From the NCBI GenBank assembly GCA_005406025.1, contig BGZK01000100.1, positions 310,001 to 374,000 on the forward strand: DNA of 64,000 bases. The letters are read 5' to 3'. Position 1 is the stretch's first letter. Each line of letters starts with the position of its first letter. The translations under genes and the position numbers were made by a program. The stretch is from Eumeta japonica (lineage: Eukaryota; Arthropoda; Insecta; Lepidoptera; Psychidae). Under the pieces are notes generated by a model, which made no database searches, was not told the origin of the DNA, and saw only the letters and a list, made by a program, of their open reading frames with translations. Below, one piece after another: positions 35,551-47,834 of the stretch.

Positions 35551-35790
35551 TCCCCGAAATTATTGAACGGTTTCTCGCCGACTTGCTACGAGAGTATTCT
35601 GTTTAGACGAAAGCAACATTTAGACATTTCTTCGTGGAAAACTGATGAACAGAAGAAATCTAGAATTAAACACGAGTTGTCATCGCCGGAACTAGTTTCA
35701 AACGAGGCTGCAGGTGAGGGGGCGTGTGCTCCGTCAGTAAAGTGTCAAAAAGTTTCTGACACCGTGCTTAAATATTTTCAATTTTCATAA
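35551..35790 (+). CDS. Coding-like ORF; possible internal exon 35607-35713
   Basis: A frame open from 35551 to a TAA at 35788-35790. Its central part reads RKQHLDISSWKTDEQKK, then SRIKHELSSPELVSNEAA, a charged, non-repetitive composition unlike most frames here. This part is bounded by an acceptor-like TATTCTGTTTAG ending at 35606 and a strong donor CAG/GTGAGG with the intron starting at 35714, giving a 107-nt exon. The residues IKHELSSP fit the phosphorylation-dependent SUMO motif (hydrophobic-K-x-E-x-x-S-P) known from transcription regulators such as HSF1 and MEF2. No domain or family is recognised. If no splicing occurs, the frame continues CAPSVKCQKVSDTVLKYF to the stop. No ATG opens it, so it would need upstream exons. 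It may also be a fragment of an unrecognised transposon protein, or chance. Confidence 0.3.
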   Translation, partial: SPKLLNGFSPTCYESILFRRKQHLDISSWKTDEQKKSRIKHELSSPELVSNEAAGEGACAPSVKCQKVSDTVLKYFQFS

Positions 35791-35794
35791 AAGA

Positions 35795-37675
35795 ATCACA
35801 TTTGAATTGAAACGGATAAAATGTATTTTCTCTTCGATTCGTCTCGTTCACGGAAATTCAACACATCAAGCTTTTGACGCAATCTGATTTCATCATTCAG
35901 ACCAAACGGTTCGCTCTGAATTTAGATCTTACTCATTGACTAGCACAGAACGTGATGTGTTTTATGCACCTATTTCGTTTATTTACTGAAGAAGAAAAAA
36001 CAAAAATTGTCTATAGCAAATTGAATCGTGTTCAGTGTTTGACCGAATATTACGTAACCTGTTATTAAAATATATAAACAAAATGGTAATTACCGTTGCC
36101 TGTCTATTTGACGCATGGAGGTATTAGATATATTAATTTAGTGCTCAACAAAAAATATTCGCAAATGTTGCAGATGTCGTCTTAAATCCACAAATGACTA
36201 ATGCTACCTTAGTAGAAGTTTGCAGTACAATAATAATTTTCACTTGCATGCACCAGTTTGCAACTCAGTTTACAACTTTTTCAAACCCATGGGAAGATAT
36301 GGAGGAAGAGTAATTTTTTTAGAATCATCACACATCACACTATAACAAATAGTTATAATAAAATTGAGCATCTTGAAATCGCTGATATTAGCACCACGGC
36401 TGTCTCTTACGCAGGACGCTAATTATTTTCCTAATTCAGGCACAGATCCGATTTCAATTATTATCACTTCCTTGAATCTAGGATTTTTTTAGGTGTTTTT
36501 TTTTCCTTATGTTTTGAGATAAGGTTTTCAAATAGCAATTTTTGAATCAATTCCAAGCTCCGTCCGTCTGCCGGTGACGGCAATTTTTGTCGAAACTACG
36601 TGGTTTAGAAATTTCAATTCTATAACATGGGTACTTTAACTATTGCTGTGTAGTTTCTAGATTAATATTTTAATGTTAACATTTTAACGTAATGAGAACT
36701 TAAATCGGAAGTAACCAAAATTGAATATGTCAATACAATTTACAATATATAAAACATCATTAAAAACACAAGTGCAAAAACATGTTATAGTTTTTTTCAA
36801 CATGTGTGTGAATTCGCCATTTAATTTAATTCAATCACCAAGCGAACTAGACTCAGTTATTGATATACGGTGTTTGTCAATCACGCACTTGTATATAATA
36901 TATATATATATATATATGAAACTCGCTGCATGTTACACAGCGAGCTAATTCTTTTAAGTTTGAAAACGTATAACGTAAGCGGTCGTACCATATTTTATAT
37001 TGGAATGGACTCCTTTCACTTTGCTAGGGACTAGTTTTTGTTGATATCATTCAAATCTACAATAATCTTAATACGCAGACAGAAGACATTCTAAAGACTT
37101 AATGTGTAACGATATGAAGCTGTCTGTACATATTATTCATCCAGTATTTCGCACATTTAGTTTTTTATGTGAAATTAAATGAAAATTTCCAAATAAGTTA
37201 ATTTTATAAATGATCAAATGGAAACCATTGTATACAGAAAAACCTCAGTTTAGATATTGATCTTCTGAATGGTGCGGTACGCAATAACAATGCATTGTCA
37301 AAATCCAATTAAACGTGCAATAGTTTTTAATCGGTTCACGCGTATAAATAGGCACAAATTCAAAAAATTTAATCTGAAAACACGTATACAGTCACGAATT
37401 ATTTGCAATTCTTTTGCAATATTATAAATATATATTATATCAATTGAAACGCATTAGACACGGAAAATATGTATTTTTCATAGAGAGTCTCTCTTTCGAT
37501 TGGACCATCAACCGTATCCCACTTCTTACAACGTTGTAATTAAAAATAAGTATACGCAGAGGCCGGCGTTGTAATATGTATTTACATTTATTTAATTATA
37601 ACATTTGTTATATGAAATTATACATTTTTCTTATTGCTGCTTCAAAAATCTAAATGTCAGCCGTTTTTACAGACT
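35795..37675. other. AT-rich non-coding sequence
   Basis: Contains a short (TA)n run near 36897-36917 inside a chance frame. No gene or dispersed repeat recognised. Confidence 0.45.
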
Positions 37676-37679
37676 CGAA

Positions 37680-37950
37680 TCGGCGAATCCGTTTCCAGTC
37701 TAACTTGTATATTAGAGTCGTACGGCCGGCGTTGATTGAGATCCAGGCTAAAAAGCGTTTCAGCCTAGATTTTTAATGGCTAAAAATAACGAGGGGGAGC
37801 GCTCCAGACGTGCGTGTGACGTGACTCAGGGCTGAGTCAGCGCAGCGACCTCGTCGGCCCCAGCGCATCGGGACACAGTGTACACCGAAACCGTAAAGGG
37901 CGACCCCTTGTACGGATCCATTTGTTTATGAGAGATGACGTCACTCTGTT
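37680..37950. promoter_or_regulatory. Candidate enhancer with paired AP-1 sites, Maf element and CRE
   Basis: GC-rich block. TGACTCA (37822-37828) and TGAGTCA (37833-37839) face each other across GGGC, forming an 18-bp near-palindrome. The second site is embedded in GCTGAGTCAGC (37831-37841), the Maf/CncC recognition core. A perfect TGACGTCA follows at 37936-37943, and TGACGTGA overlaps upstream near 37817. Known family behaviour: Jun/Fos, Maf/Cnc and CREB/ATF bZIP proteins bind these sequences. Joint regulation is inference. Confidence 0.5.
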
Positions 37951-37954
37951 TTCA

Positions 37955-40900
37955 TCGTAAAATACTCACTGAGTTTTCGTGGTTCACGCGAGTTACAGTT
38001 GTTTGTGTGTATATAAAAATTCGTGCGAATCGTTTGAAAAATTGTTTGAATGTACTGTCTTTTTCTTGTAGCTTGTCAGTAATTATATATTTGGTAATAA
38101 TAATTAATTACTAAACTTAGAAGGTAACCATAAAGGCATTGACTATAATATTTCATTTGTTTAAGCCAATGTTTAAATATATTTGAAACATTAACTCTGT
38201 CCTATTTTTGCTATCTGCTCTTAACTTGATATAAACATTATAATAATAAGGCGTAATTAAATGAAAATTGCTTTTATACCTAAAATTATTTAATTAATTA
38301 AAGAATATCGTAATTAGCCTGTATTTTTGCAATTATTGCAGAGTAAAAATTATTTAAATATTTCCTTTTTAAATATACACAAAATGACATAAAACTGAAA
38401 ACTAATAAATATCAATCGATTACTAAATCTCCCACTTTTCGTGTTTAAGATCAAAATCTCATAATGAGATGTATATCCGAAAATATCTATAGATCCCTTC
38501 TGTATATCCGACCTGAACCAATATTTGCCGAGTTATTCTAATCTCAACGGCGTATTATGGCGACGATAAAATTGAGTTCGCTGTTTGGTTTGCGTAAATG
38601 GCGTTTATAAAGGAAAGAAATATTTTTATCGTTTCTCTATGGGTATCACAATTAAACGGAATATGTTTGTGTTTTTCGTAAATTTGATTTTCGTGTAGAT
38701 TTTTATGTACAATTTTTATGAGATGACACGTTTATGAGCGTAGCGGTTCCTGAAAGTAATTGTGGGTCCCATGCGTGACGAGAATGGTAGTAACATTGAT
38801 GACTCGTTGCTTGATAACAACAAATGAGGGGTTGCAATCACAGCAGCTTTAAAAATAGTCCAATGACTATTCCAAAGCTATCACGAAAATGTTTACATTG
38901 GCGATGGTCAACGACATAACATTAGTGTAATCTTTCGTACCTGTTTTCAAGTCTCTGACCAGCGTGATGATTAGAACGCAATTTTCTTGCAGCGTCTCAC
39001 GTCAGTCAATGTACAGTTGTGCATTTGCCGGTGATATACCTATTACAATTAATCGAATGTCGGTATTACGCTTTAAAGCCGATGTGTGTTTATGATTATG
39101 AAAAATTTTGATGTGTATTTGCCAATACGCAATCATATGTAAAAAGATCATAAATATGAATTCTTACAAAAAAAAAAATACTTTCATGGGGGTTTAAAAT
39201 TTAAAATTTATTTTTAGTTGCAGTCTAAAAATACTGTTGCCAAAATTTATTTATATGTCGTTAAACACATTCATTTGATCCTCTCTATCTTCAAAGGTCG
39301 CAATCCTATAAATCTGAAGTAGTTCTGGTTAATGCAATTTCATCTATACTTTATAGGACAGCTGGCTTAGCACGACGCACTAGAGAAGATTCTCTCTGCA
39401 GAACTATCCTTTTCATGTTCAACGTAATTAACGACAGCACTGTGCTAGGCCCACGAAGGTGCTTTAATAGATTTGGCGAAAATTGGAAAAAAATGTATTT
39501 CCATATCTATAATAGTTTTAGGAGTTATAAGATTCAATATCACAAAAAATTTACCCATAGACACGAAAAATCTCGAATAATAATGTGATATTGCTTATAA
39601 TGTCCTACTAGACCAACATATACACTTCATATGTCGAGCACTAGATAGCGCTACAGGTACAATTAAATCGGGCAGAGTTTGCGGATCTCGCACTCATTCC
39701 TGTTAGGACAGGATAGGAGTCATACTCAGCGTTTTTAGCTATTGTTGTAATAAACCACAGTACATATTAGACAACTAAAAGAACATAAATAAAAAAAATC
39801 TCGATTCAAATTTTTAGCGCGTGAACGAGATTCGTTTGGTCGGTTAATTTTTCTTCAATAATAATATTTTTTATTAAATGTGTATAACAAGACTTTAACA
39901 ATTTAAATGATTTAACAGTTAATTACTGTAATATAATTTTATTGAAAATATAATAGTAACCATTTATTAACGAACACTTATTTTCTACACATTTTTTTAT
40001 AAAACCTAATTTTGTCTACACTATGAGAATAAAAGATAGATTTATGTATATATGAATTGTCTCTTAATACCAACTGTTTCCATTTGACTCTCACGACTGA
40101 AGTCGACTGTTACCCTTGTCTAATATGACCTTAACATCAGAAGAATTTTGTCTTTCCTTCTTTTTATTGTACGTGTCTGTTTTTTGATGTTGGCTCTTAG
40201 GCATTGTAGAGTCACTTAGTATTTCCATTAATTTAATTTTCAGAGCAGCAATTGCCGTGTTCAGCGCCATTTCTGTTGATCGATACGAGCGTACATGTCG
40301 TTAGCGTTGACCTTGTTTGTGGTTTTTATTTTTACATTACGAACTTTACTTCTAAATTTCGCACCCAGCATACATCTCTCCGTAGCTTGTTTACACCTCG
40401 GTGATTTTCGGTAAGGGTGAAGTCTCGCAACCGTATGTTATGGAGGTAGTATACGGATATCAAATGTTTTCCTTTCCAAATGTTCCTTTTGACGTGTATA
40501 TTAATTTTTTTACTCTTCACGATTTCTTGAAGTAAGGGACCGATACATACGTTTTCTATCCACTAGCTATTCAGTTATTTATTTCCTTCGCTATCAATCA
40601 GATCACGGGTAGCGTACTTTTTGTTTCTCTCGTCCTCGATCGTCGTTTCTAAGTATCTATGTGTTTTAATTATGACATCACATATTCGTTTCTTATTTTA
40701 TTTTGTATAAAGTTTGTCATTTTACTGAAGAAGCATGCCTTTCTATACTTTTTATACGCCGGTTCAGTGCGAATTAGGTACCTTTGTCAGCAATGCGGTC
40801 ACAATGTCCAGCACCAACAGCTTAACTAAACAAAACCAGTAAGGTAATTTAATCTAACTTTAAAATCTTTTCGGTCAATTTGCTTATGGTCAAATTTAAA

Positions 40901-43635
40901 ACCGCGTGTCTTTCTGTTTGGCATGCAATGCGCTGACCATTCGGTCGTTTTATTTTATTTATTTCAATACTATTTTAATAATATTATTATAAAATTATAA
41001 TTAGAATGCGTTTGATCCAAAATAGTCTATAGATCATCCTGGTAAATAAGGAAGATTAAGAAAACTAATTTAAGTTTTGGCTCGAAGGTTGACTGCTGGG
41101 CCCTTCGCATTAATATCTGTCAGGGAAAATAGCTGAAAAAGCGCCTAGAGGTTTGATAAATGGCCCGGAGGGTTAGCGCGGTATCTCCTACATGCGGCCT
41201 AATCTGAACATCTTGTAACTACATTCTTATATACCGCTTGTGGCGTATTTCATCTAAGATTTATTGAAGAGAAAAATATTTGAAATCATTTTCAAGTAGT
41301 CCATGAAATTTATTCCTTATCAAATGTTCGAATCGTACGTAAAAATTCGTTTATATTTTGATTGTAACGTCGAATCTGTGTTAATGATGTTCAAGTATTT
41401 TTATGTTAATACCGAACTAGATGTACCTATATTCATCTAACCGTTGTTGGGTGTTAGCGTAAACTGAGCGTAGGCTGTAATTCGCGCGTGTTGAACACGG
41501 AGTTAGTTAACTTGGGTTAGCTTATTTGAATTGTTAACTCCGCTAAATTGCTTAATAACAGTCTATACGTATTGATCTACTTTCGTATTCATCGTTACCT
41601 TTTCGGTTGTTTCTCCTTGTTCGAATTCGTTACAGTTCGCTGTGGTTTCGGGGGGTGAAAAATAGTTTTTTTTTTTATTGTTCGTGACAAGAAATAAACA
41701 TTTTCGACCTGACCAACTACAAACCGATCGTCGATAAAATAATCCCTCACTGTGATTAGAATTCAAAAATTCTCAGAGCAATGCTAAAGGGACGCACACT
41801 CCTTTACTTAGAAATCTTAAAAAACGACATTACTACCTACTCCATGGAATTAAAACAAAAACAAAACACATAAACATCGATCTTAGATATATTTCAGTTC
41901 TAAATAAATACCTTTTTTCTGTTCGTGATTTTAATGAGTGCATTTTCGAGTTTTTTGCTACCTACTTAAGACAGCCTTACAAAATCGGCAAATCGTCCAT
42001 TACGAAAGACTTGACATATCAATGAAAAAATAGTAATCTATTCGCTTTTATACAAATCGATAAATTCTTATATGAATTGCGCATGTGAATTTTTACACAC
42101 TTCATAGTCTCTTACAAAAGCTCAAATTTTGGCATTCCGAAATCGATTGAATCACGAAATTTCTACCAAGTGAAACTTCTACATTTGGATCGAAGTTGGA
42201 CGAGATCGAATAAGAGGATTATATCGGAAGAAGAGTAGGAAAGAAGACCCGCGACGTCGCGTTAAAATTGAATCTTAAACGTCTGTCAGAAGCTCGGTCT
42301 ATTTAAATGAACTTCGGAAGCACACGAGGAAAGTTTCGTTCAGAATCGCGAAAGAAGAAGTAAGAAGTTCTTATATATTGAAAACGAGAGTAATGTCTTA
42401 TTCCGATATCGGATGGGCGAACAGAAAGTGAAAATACACAAAAACTCGCCTCCCGTTATTGGATTTCAGTAATTTCGGGGTCGGCAGCGCCGGTATGTGA
42501 TGGGACAGCGCTTTCGTGTTATACGTTATTGGTTTGGTGATGATCCTTATTTTAGATGGAGCACGAGGAGATAGATGCTTTTTTACGCCTTCAGAATGAC
42601 CCTTCGATACTGGCTAATTTTAAATACGACAATGATAAAGTATAAAAGTCAACCACTGTTGTCCTTGTTCCTGTAAGAAACTAATCAGTGTATTTATTTA
42701 TATAAAATGTCTATATTGCACGATGTCATTAAGAGATATCTTAATAATTAACTCGTATAATTGAATTTATTTTTAAACGCATGCCAAATAAAAAGTATGA
42801 ATCCATTTTAATTACAGTCAACGACCGCTCTGTCGCTGTCAACGCATAAGGAACGAATCGTTGGTCACGACAGATATTTTATTAGACTACACGATGTTTA
42901 AATGAAATATCTACACTATCAGACGCCCGTATAAATATATGTAGTTTGTTTTACGGTATATAATAAGGACTTTCTGGTCCTTGATCTGGAATAAAAAGAT
43001 TGTGGGCGGATATGCCTCAGCAAAATTAAAATCTGATCCATAATATTGAAAAGGCGTTTACATTTTAAAAAGTTATAAGGAAAATGGTATATCGTATTAT
43101 GACTAAACGATAAACATCCAATCCATTTAATAAACACTCGAAATATTAAGTTCATGAGTAGTTTATATGTTGCGCATTTATTTTGTTATCTGTAATATAT
43201 ACCTATTTGAAGCGTAAGAAAGAGATAAAACATGCATGTGGCAGATAAGATAGATATTACCTTAATTCCTGAAAAAAATTGGCAAAACAGAATGGACAAA
43301 GTATTAGTCACAAGTACGCTAAGAGTTTTCATTTCGTATTTCTTTATCATTGGTTAAGTCAGCTAAGTTCACGGAGTGGATGCAGCGTTTTGATTCCGTA
43401 GAAATTTAAATAATTACACATACGAGTAAGGGCTTAAAATGTATATTGTTATCACATTTTATTACTACCATTACGACGCGGAATGTCAGAATTCTGGACG
43501 AAATCAAAGATGTTCATAAGAACGAAAGAAAATTATTGCAGAAAGTAGAAATTGGACTATTTTAGTGAGTAATAATGCTTAGTTGAACAATTGTACAGAC
43601 CATTGTACTTTAATAACAATGAAGACTGAATTATG
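37955..43635. other. Long non-coding stretch
   Basis: About 5.7 kb of AT-rich DNA. Noted within it: a CTCF-like half match near 39643, a 12-bp palindrome CGCGACGTCGCG at 42251-42262 within a purine-rich zone (42200-42400), and no transposase, satellite or recognised exon. Confidence 0.45.
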
Positions 43636-43639
43636 ATAT

Positions 43640-43709
43640 ACTGTTATTGTAGTCTATTATATAATAATAATAATAATAACAATAACATATAATATAATAA
43701 TAACAGTAT
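43640..43709. repeat. (TAA)n microsatellite flanked by an inverted repeat
   Basis: (TAA)n at about 43662-43686 sits between ACTGTTATTGTAGTCTATTA and a downstream TATAATAATAACAGT that is partly its reverse complement. Low-complexity structure. Confidence 0.7.
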
Positions 43710-44292
43710 TTTATAACTTTTATTTTCATTTTAATTCAGCTCTGCAATTTTAGGCTTTTAAGCTGATGAATATTTAACTGATCTAGCAAAAAAGTATATA
43801 GAGTTGTTGCTTTTATTTATTATCTAAATATATCACCATAGATCAAAAATAATTTCTCATAACATAGTATAGTATATATTAACTGTTCTATAGATATACA
43901 TTAAAAGTACATACGATGCAATGTTTTACGAAAGTTATTGTAATATTAATTAGGAAACTTCTGTTCTATGCATTTCGATCATATTTTACAAAATTGAACA
44001 GCGAATAAAGTAGTTACTCCTCGCTTAATTAAACGTCTTGTACATCGTATTAATATACATAGTCCGTATTTGGGATGTCAGATGGTTCAACGTACCGCCT
44101 ATAGATCTTTTCCAACTCGTAGATCACTGTCACCTGTCATGTCTTGCTGAATATCAACGAAAAAGTTCGTTAGTTACTCAACCTCCTCAGCAAATAGGTG
44201 CTATCAAAGTTTCTAAACTTTGATGAAGTATTCGAGACATACCCTTACTTCTGATACTCATAGTCTTAACGGATAAATTGTGTGTTCTATAT

Positions 44293-44294
<2 letters not shown>

Positions 44295-44329
<35 letters not shown>

Positions 44330-44334
44330 TGTTG
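44295..44334. repeat. (GT)n microsatellite
   Basis: About 16 GT dinucleotides followed by an interrupted TTGTGTTG end. Confidence 0.95.
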
Positions 44335-44594
44335 GAATAAATGTTTAGTATCAGTTAAAAATGTCAATGTCTTCAAACAAAATGTCTATCAAGACATGTC
44401 TAAGATATAATTAGTTATTGTTAACAAGAGCAGTATTCAAATTGAACATTATTATGGAGTAAATCATTATCTCTTTAGTCACATGCACGAATAGTTTTAA
44501 CTTGCTTAAATAAGATCAACTTACTTTGTTCTAGCCTAGTTACTTGATAGGGTCGTCCATATAATTGCCGAAACAAATTCATATTACTTTCACA

Positions 44595-44845
44595 TCGTCG
44601 TCTTTCTTTCATCGTATTATAAAACGTGGATTAATTCTATGTTTATCAAGCATACTTATCATATTTATCAATGATACCTGACTTTCATCCAGGAGATTAA
44701 GGTTTGATTCCCGGTACGGAAACCAAAAAAATGTACACGCCCGGTCAGCCTGAGGTATATATAGCTCGGGGCTCACGTGGATTTTGCTGACGCTTGTCCC
44801 AAGTGCCCAAGCGTTCGAGCCACGATCGTGTAGTGACAATGTAAA
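44595..44845. mobile_element. Possible tRNA-derived SINE remnant
   Basis: GGTTTGATTCCCGG near 44701 resembles a pol III B box with the end of a tRNA T-arm, preceded by GATTAA. GC-rich sequence with GAGCC and CGTTCGAGCCACGATCG follows near 44811. A convincing A box is missing upstream, so this may be a 5'-truncated SINE or a chance match. Confidence 0.3.
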
Positions 44846-45364
44846 AATATATTAATCCCAAATCGCCCTGCTTTTTCCTTTTTTTGTGTGCGCGCGTTCA
44901 CGTATCGACCGCACGTTCCGTTGTCTACGTTGTTTGAATGTCAAAAAAGTATGACATTTCTTTCCGCTCTGTTTGCCCTGCGTCCGGTAGTTGTGTATGG
45001 TCTAGGTGAGACAAACTACAATTTTAAAAAAGGGGAAAATGGCGTAAACACGCATTTTTATAAGAAATCGCAAATCAGTAAAACTGTCGATAATCGATTG
45101 TTAATAACAAATCACCTTACAAGGATGAAAAAAAATACAAACCAATATCTTATGAATCATATGACTATTTTTAAAAGTAATAATAGAAATTGAATCGAAA
45201 TATTACGTTTTGTTACGAACACAAGTGACGCGGTGCTGTCCATTTACATACTGTAATAGGTATATAGTTATGCTTAGTATTTCAAATTTCCCATCTCGTG
45301 TTTGCCAGTGCCAGTCTTTCCACATGGCTCTTAACGAGCTTATACAGCATAGTGGCACTTAAAT

Positions 45365-45565
45365 AAAGGCACCTACACATTTGCGTAATACCCGTCGCGG
45401 GTGACGCACCGCGTACCGGAGGAATTGTCGCCGATCTAATTTTAAGCCATCGTCCTGCCGCCGGGCCCGGCCAAATTGGCCGGCTGATTCCCCCCCGCGA
45501 GCCGCGCGGCTCAGTATTAACTTTATTAGGCCTTGTTTCGGGTCGTTCGCCGCTAATTTTGCTTT
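45365..45565. promoter_or_regulatory. CpG-rich block with nested palindromes
   Basis: CGTCGCGGGTGACGCACCGC near 45393, the 10-bp palindrome CCGGGCCCGG at 45461-45470, and CCGGCCAAATTGGCCGG at 45467-45483 (8-bp arms around one base). CCCCCCCGCGAGCCGCGCGG follows near 45490. The AT-rich flanks contrast sharply. Candidate regulatory or structural element; no coding frame. Confidence 0.35.
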
Positions 45566-45569
45566 ATGC

Positions 45570-46075
45570 CAACTAAACAGAGCGTCGTTCTAGATTGGAT
45601 GAGCTCAGTGTTGAATTGCAGAATGTGATAAATTTTGTAGGCATTTCGTAAGTTATCGTTTTATCCAGCGAATTAAGTACGTTTTATTGAGTGGAATTTT
45701 ATAAAAGTAAAAAAGAACATAATTAATTGTTATTTTATTATAATATCTCATATTTATATATCTTATTTGTGCTAATTATTTTGTAATTATTAGTGAATTA
45801 AATAAAAATAAATCACTTGTAAGGTGTCAGGGTAAATAATTTCCCCTAAGCCCACAGCGCGCACGTCGTTTGATGACTTGTAACGAAAACTTCACCGTGT
45901 CGGTTCTCCGATCGCGTCCTTTAATTAACTAAGTCGTAACTTTATTTCATTCAATGATCGTGTGAACTCCTAACTAATTGCGTGTTTTTTTAGCGATCAC
46001 GTCTTTGAGTTTGTAAAATACAAAAGCGGCATTTTTCAAAGTATCCTTTGTGACGACGAAAATTATACATTACCT
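45570..46075. other. AT-rich non-coding sequence
   Basis: Nothing recognised. Confidence 0.45.
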
Positions 46076-46077
46076 TA

Positions 46078-46150
46078 TTTTCTTTGTAATGAAATTTATA
46101 CATTCGGTTTTCTTTGTAATGAAATTTGTATAATACATTCGGTTTTTCTT
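46078..46150. repeat. Local tandem duplication, ~30-36 bp units
   Basis: TCTTTGTAATGAAATTTATA plus CATTCGGTTT at 46081-46110 is repeated at 46111-46146 with a short TATAA insertion; a third, partial unit (TTCTTACAATAAAATT) follows. Confidence 0.8.
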
Positions 46151-46154
46151 ACAA

Positions 46155-47235
46155 TAAAATTATCTTAATTGGCAAACTCGCAGCGATACTAAATTTGTTT
46201 AATGATATGTTCTTTTTGAAACAACGTATTTTTAAATCATACAGCCACTTAAATACATAAGTAATGTATTCATTTGGTTTGAGAACTGGAGACAAGATGT
46301 CTTAATGAGGACATTAATTCTATGTATGTATGAGCGGGTAAAACTGACTGCAGCATATAATCTAGAATAAACAAAGTTCCGTGTATTTTCTAGAAATAAC
46401 ATGAACTGGCTATGCTATATTTCACTGCAATTGGCTATCTGGCTAAAGTGCATAAGCGACGTTCACAAAGAAACTAACTTTTATATTTATAATAATGGAA
46501 TTGAGATGATTTAAAGGAGTATTTATGCCTATGAATTATTTATAAATGAGTAAAAATGTACAAGCAATGTTAAAATTATTAATTAGTAATGTTCTTACAG
46601 TGACAATGTTGAATATGCGAGACCCATTTTGTATATAGATGACATAAGCTTAGAGTGATAAGATCAGATTACATTTTACAATCGCTGTTATAGTCAGTAG
46701 GTCAATTGGTAATTCTGAGTAAAGAAAATTTTTAATGATTTAATAAATTTTCCATTTATATTTTATTTTATTTCTTTTCCGGTCATCGTTTAATTTTACC
46801 GTTTCGAATAAAAGAATTTAAATTAAAATATTTTAGTAGAGGAACTCGAATACAACACAAAATTATGGTCAACACTGTGTAATTATAAATACCGAGTATA
46901 TATAAAAAGTTTTAAATGAATGTTACCAAATTGCAATAGTTACATTGTAACTAAAATCCCGATTGCAGCGTCATGTTTAAAACAAAATTGTCCTATTATC
47001 TAATGTGTAAATAAACTATGCAGTCTAGGCACTATTATCTATTAAAGAAATCCCTAGTCAGAAAAATCCTGATTATAGTCCAAGTTTTCTATCACCACAT
47101 TATAGCGTCGTAATTGGACATAAAATTTTAGACAAACATTAGGAATATAGACTCAAATTAGAACAAATTCGATGCAGAAATCCTGTATTTATTTACTTAA
47201 ATAATATAATATTTAACATACGTTAAATGAAAGGT
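46155..47235. other. AT-rich non-coding sequence
   Basis: Nothing recognised. Confidence 0.45.
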
Positions 47236-47239
47236 GGAA

Positions 47240-47440
47240 GGGCGACTGCGGCCGAGTGGCCGGCGCGTTGTGTTTGAATGAGAGGGTGCCGGCTTTGAGT
47301 ACTGACCAAGAGCGGACTCACCGTGAATTTATAGTCAAATTAAACCGTGTCGTGTGGAGCGCGCTAACACACACAACCAAGCCGACACAACAACCCGGTC
47401 GCAAGCAGCGCCCAATTGGACCAGCGCGGAGGGCGTGAGG
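47240..47440 (+). other. GC-rich segment with tRNA-like A-box
   Basis: GCGGCCGAGTGGCCGGCGCG near 47248 resembles a tRNA A-box region (serine/leucine type), but a good B box is not found at the right distance. It directly precedes MITE copy 3. It may be a degraded SINE head, part of a larger composite element, or unique GC-rich DNA. Confidence 0.22.
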
Positions 47441-47441
47441 T

Positions 47442-47613
47442 GTACAGTACAACGCACGAAGCTCTGCCGCTGTGAAGTTAGGCGCGAAAGCGTTGCAGTG
47501 GCGGAAAATAGGAAAGCGGGGGAGAAGAAAGAAGAATCGGGGAGCGTTATACCTGCGCAATACATCATTCGCCGGCATTTCGGAGCGGAAAAGTTTCGTG
47601 CGTTGTACTGTAC
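47442..47613 (+). mobile_element. MITE copy 3 of 3, with perfect 19-bp terminal inverted repeats
   Basis: Left GTACAGTACAACGCACGAA (47442-47460) is the exact reverse complement of right TTCGTGCGTTGTACTGTAC (47595-47613). The 172-bp element carries the same interior blocks as the copies at 1766 and 20133 (GCCGCTGTGAAGTTAG, AAAGCGTTGCAGTGGCGG, GGGGAGAAGAAAGAAG). Perfect ends suggest this is the youngest of the three. No clear target-site duplication was identified. Several overlapping ORFs across it are by-products of its GC content. Confidence 0.93.
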
Positions 47614-47834
47614 GCTCCTTGGTAGGAAATAAAAATTTACAACGTGGCCGTCACTATACGTCCGACAGATGAGAAATATCGACATTGACGATTACTGAAA
47701 GAATTTATATTAAAGTTGATCAATTAATAAATATGAATTATAATTAATATTATAATATATTAGGAAGGAACCCATGGGGGTATACACACGGCTAACGCAT
47801 CAAATATTTAGTGGAATAGCGAAACGCACTCAGC

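Noticed and set aside
41590..41650. Reverse-strand exon candidate with a long pyrimidine tract
   Set aside because: The donor is GTAACG (weak) and the 41-nt exon has no other support.
47240..47320. tRNA gene (serine/leucine-like)
   Set aside because: Only an A-box-like string is present; no T-arm, anticodon stem or acceptor stem could be built.
47256..47685. Cluster of five overlapping frames on both strands
   Set aside because: They coincide with MITE copy 3 and its GC-rich flank, a non-coding inverted-repeat element.
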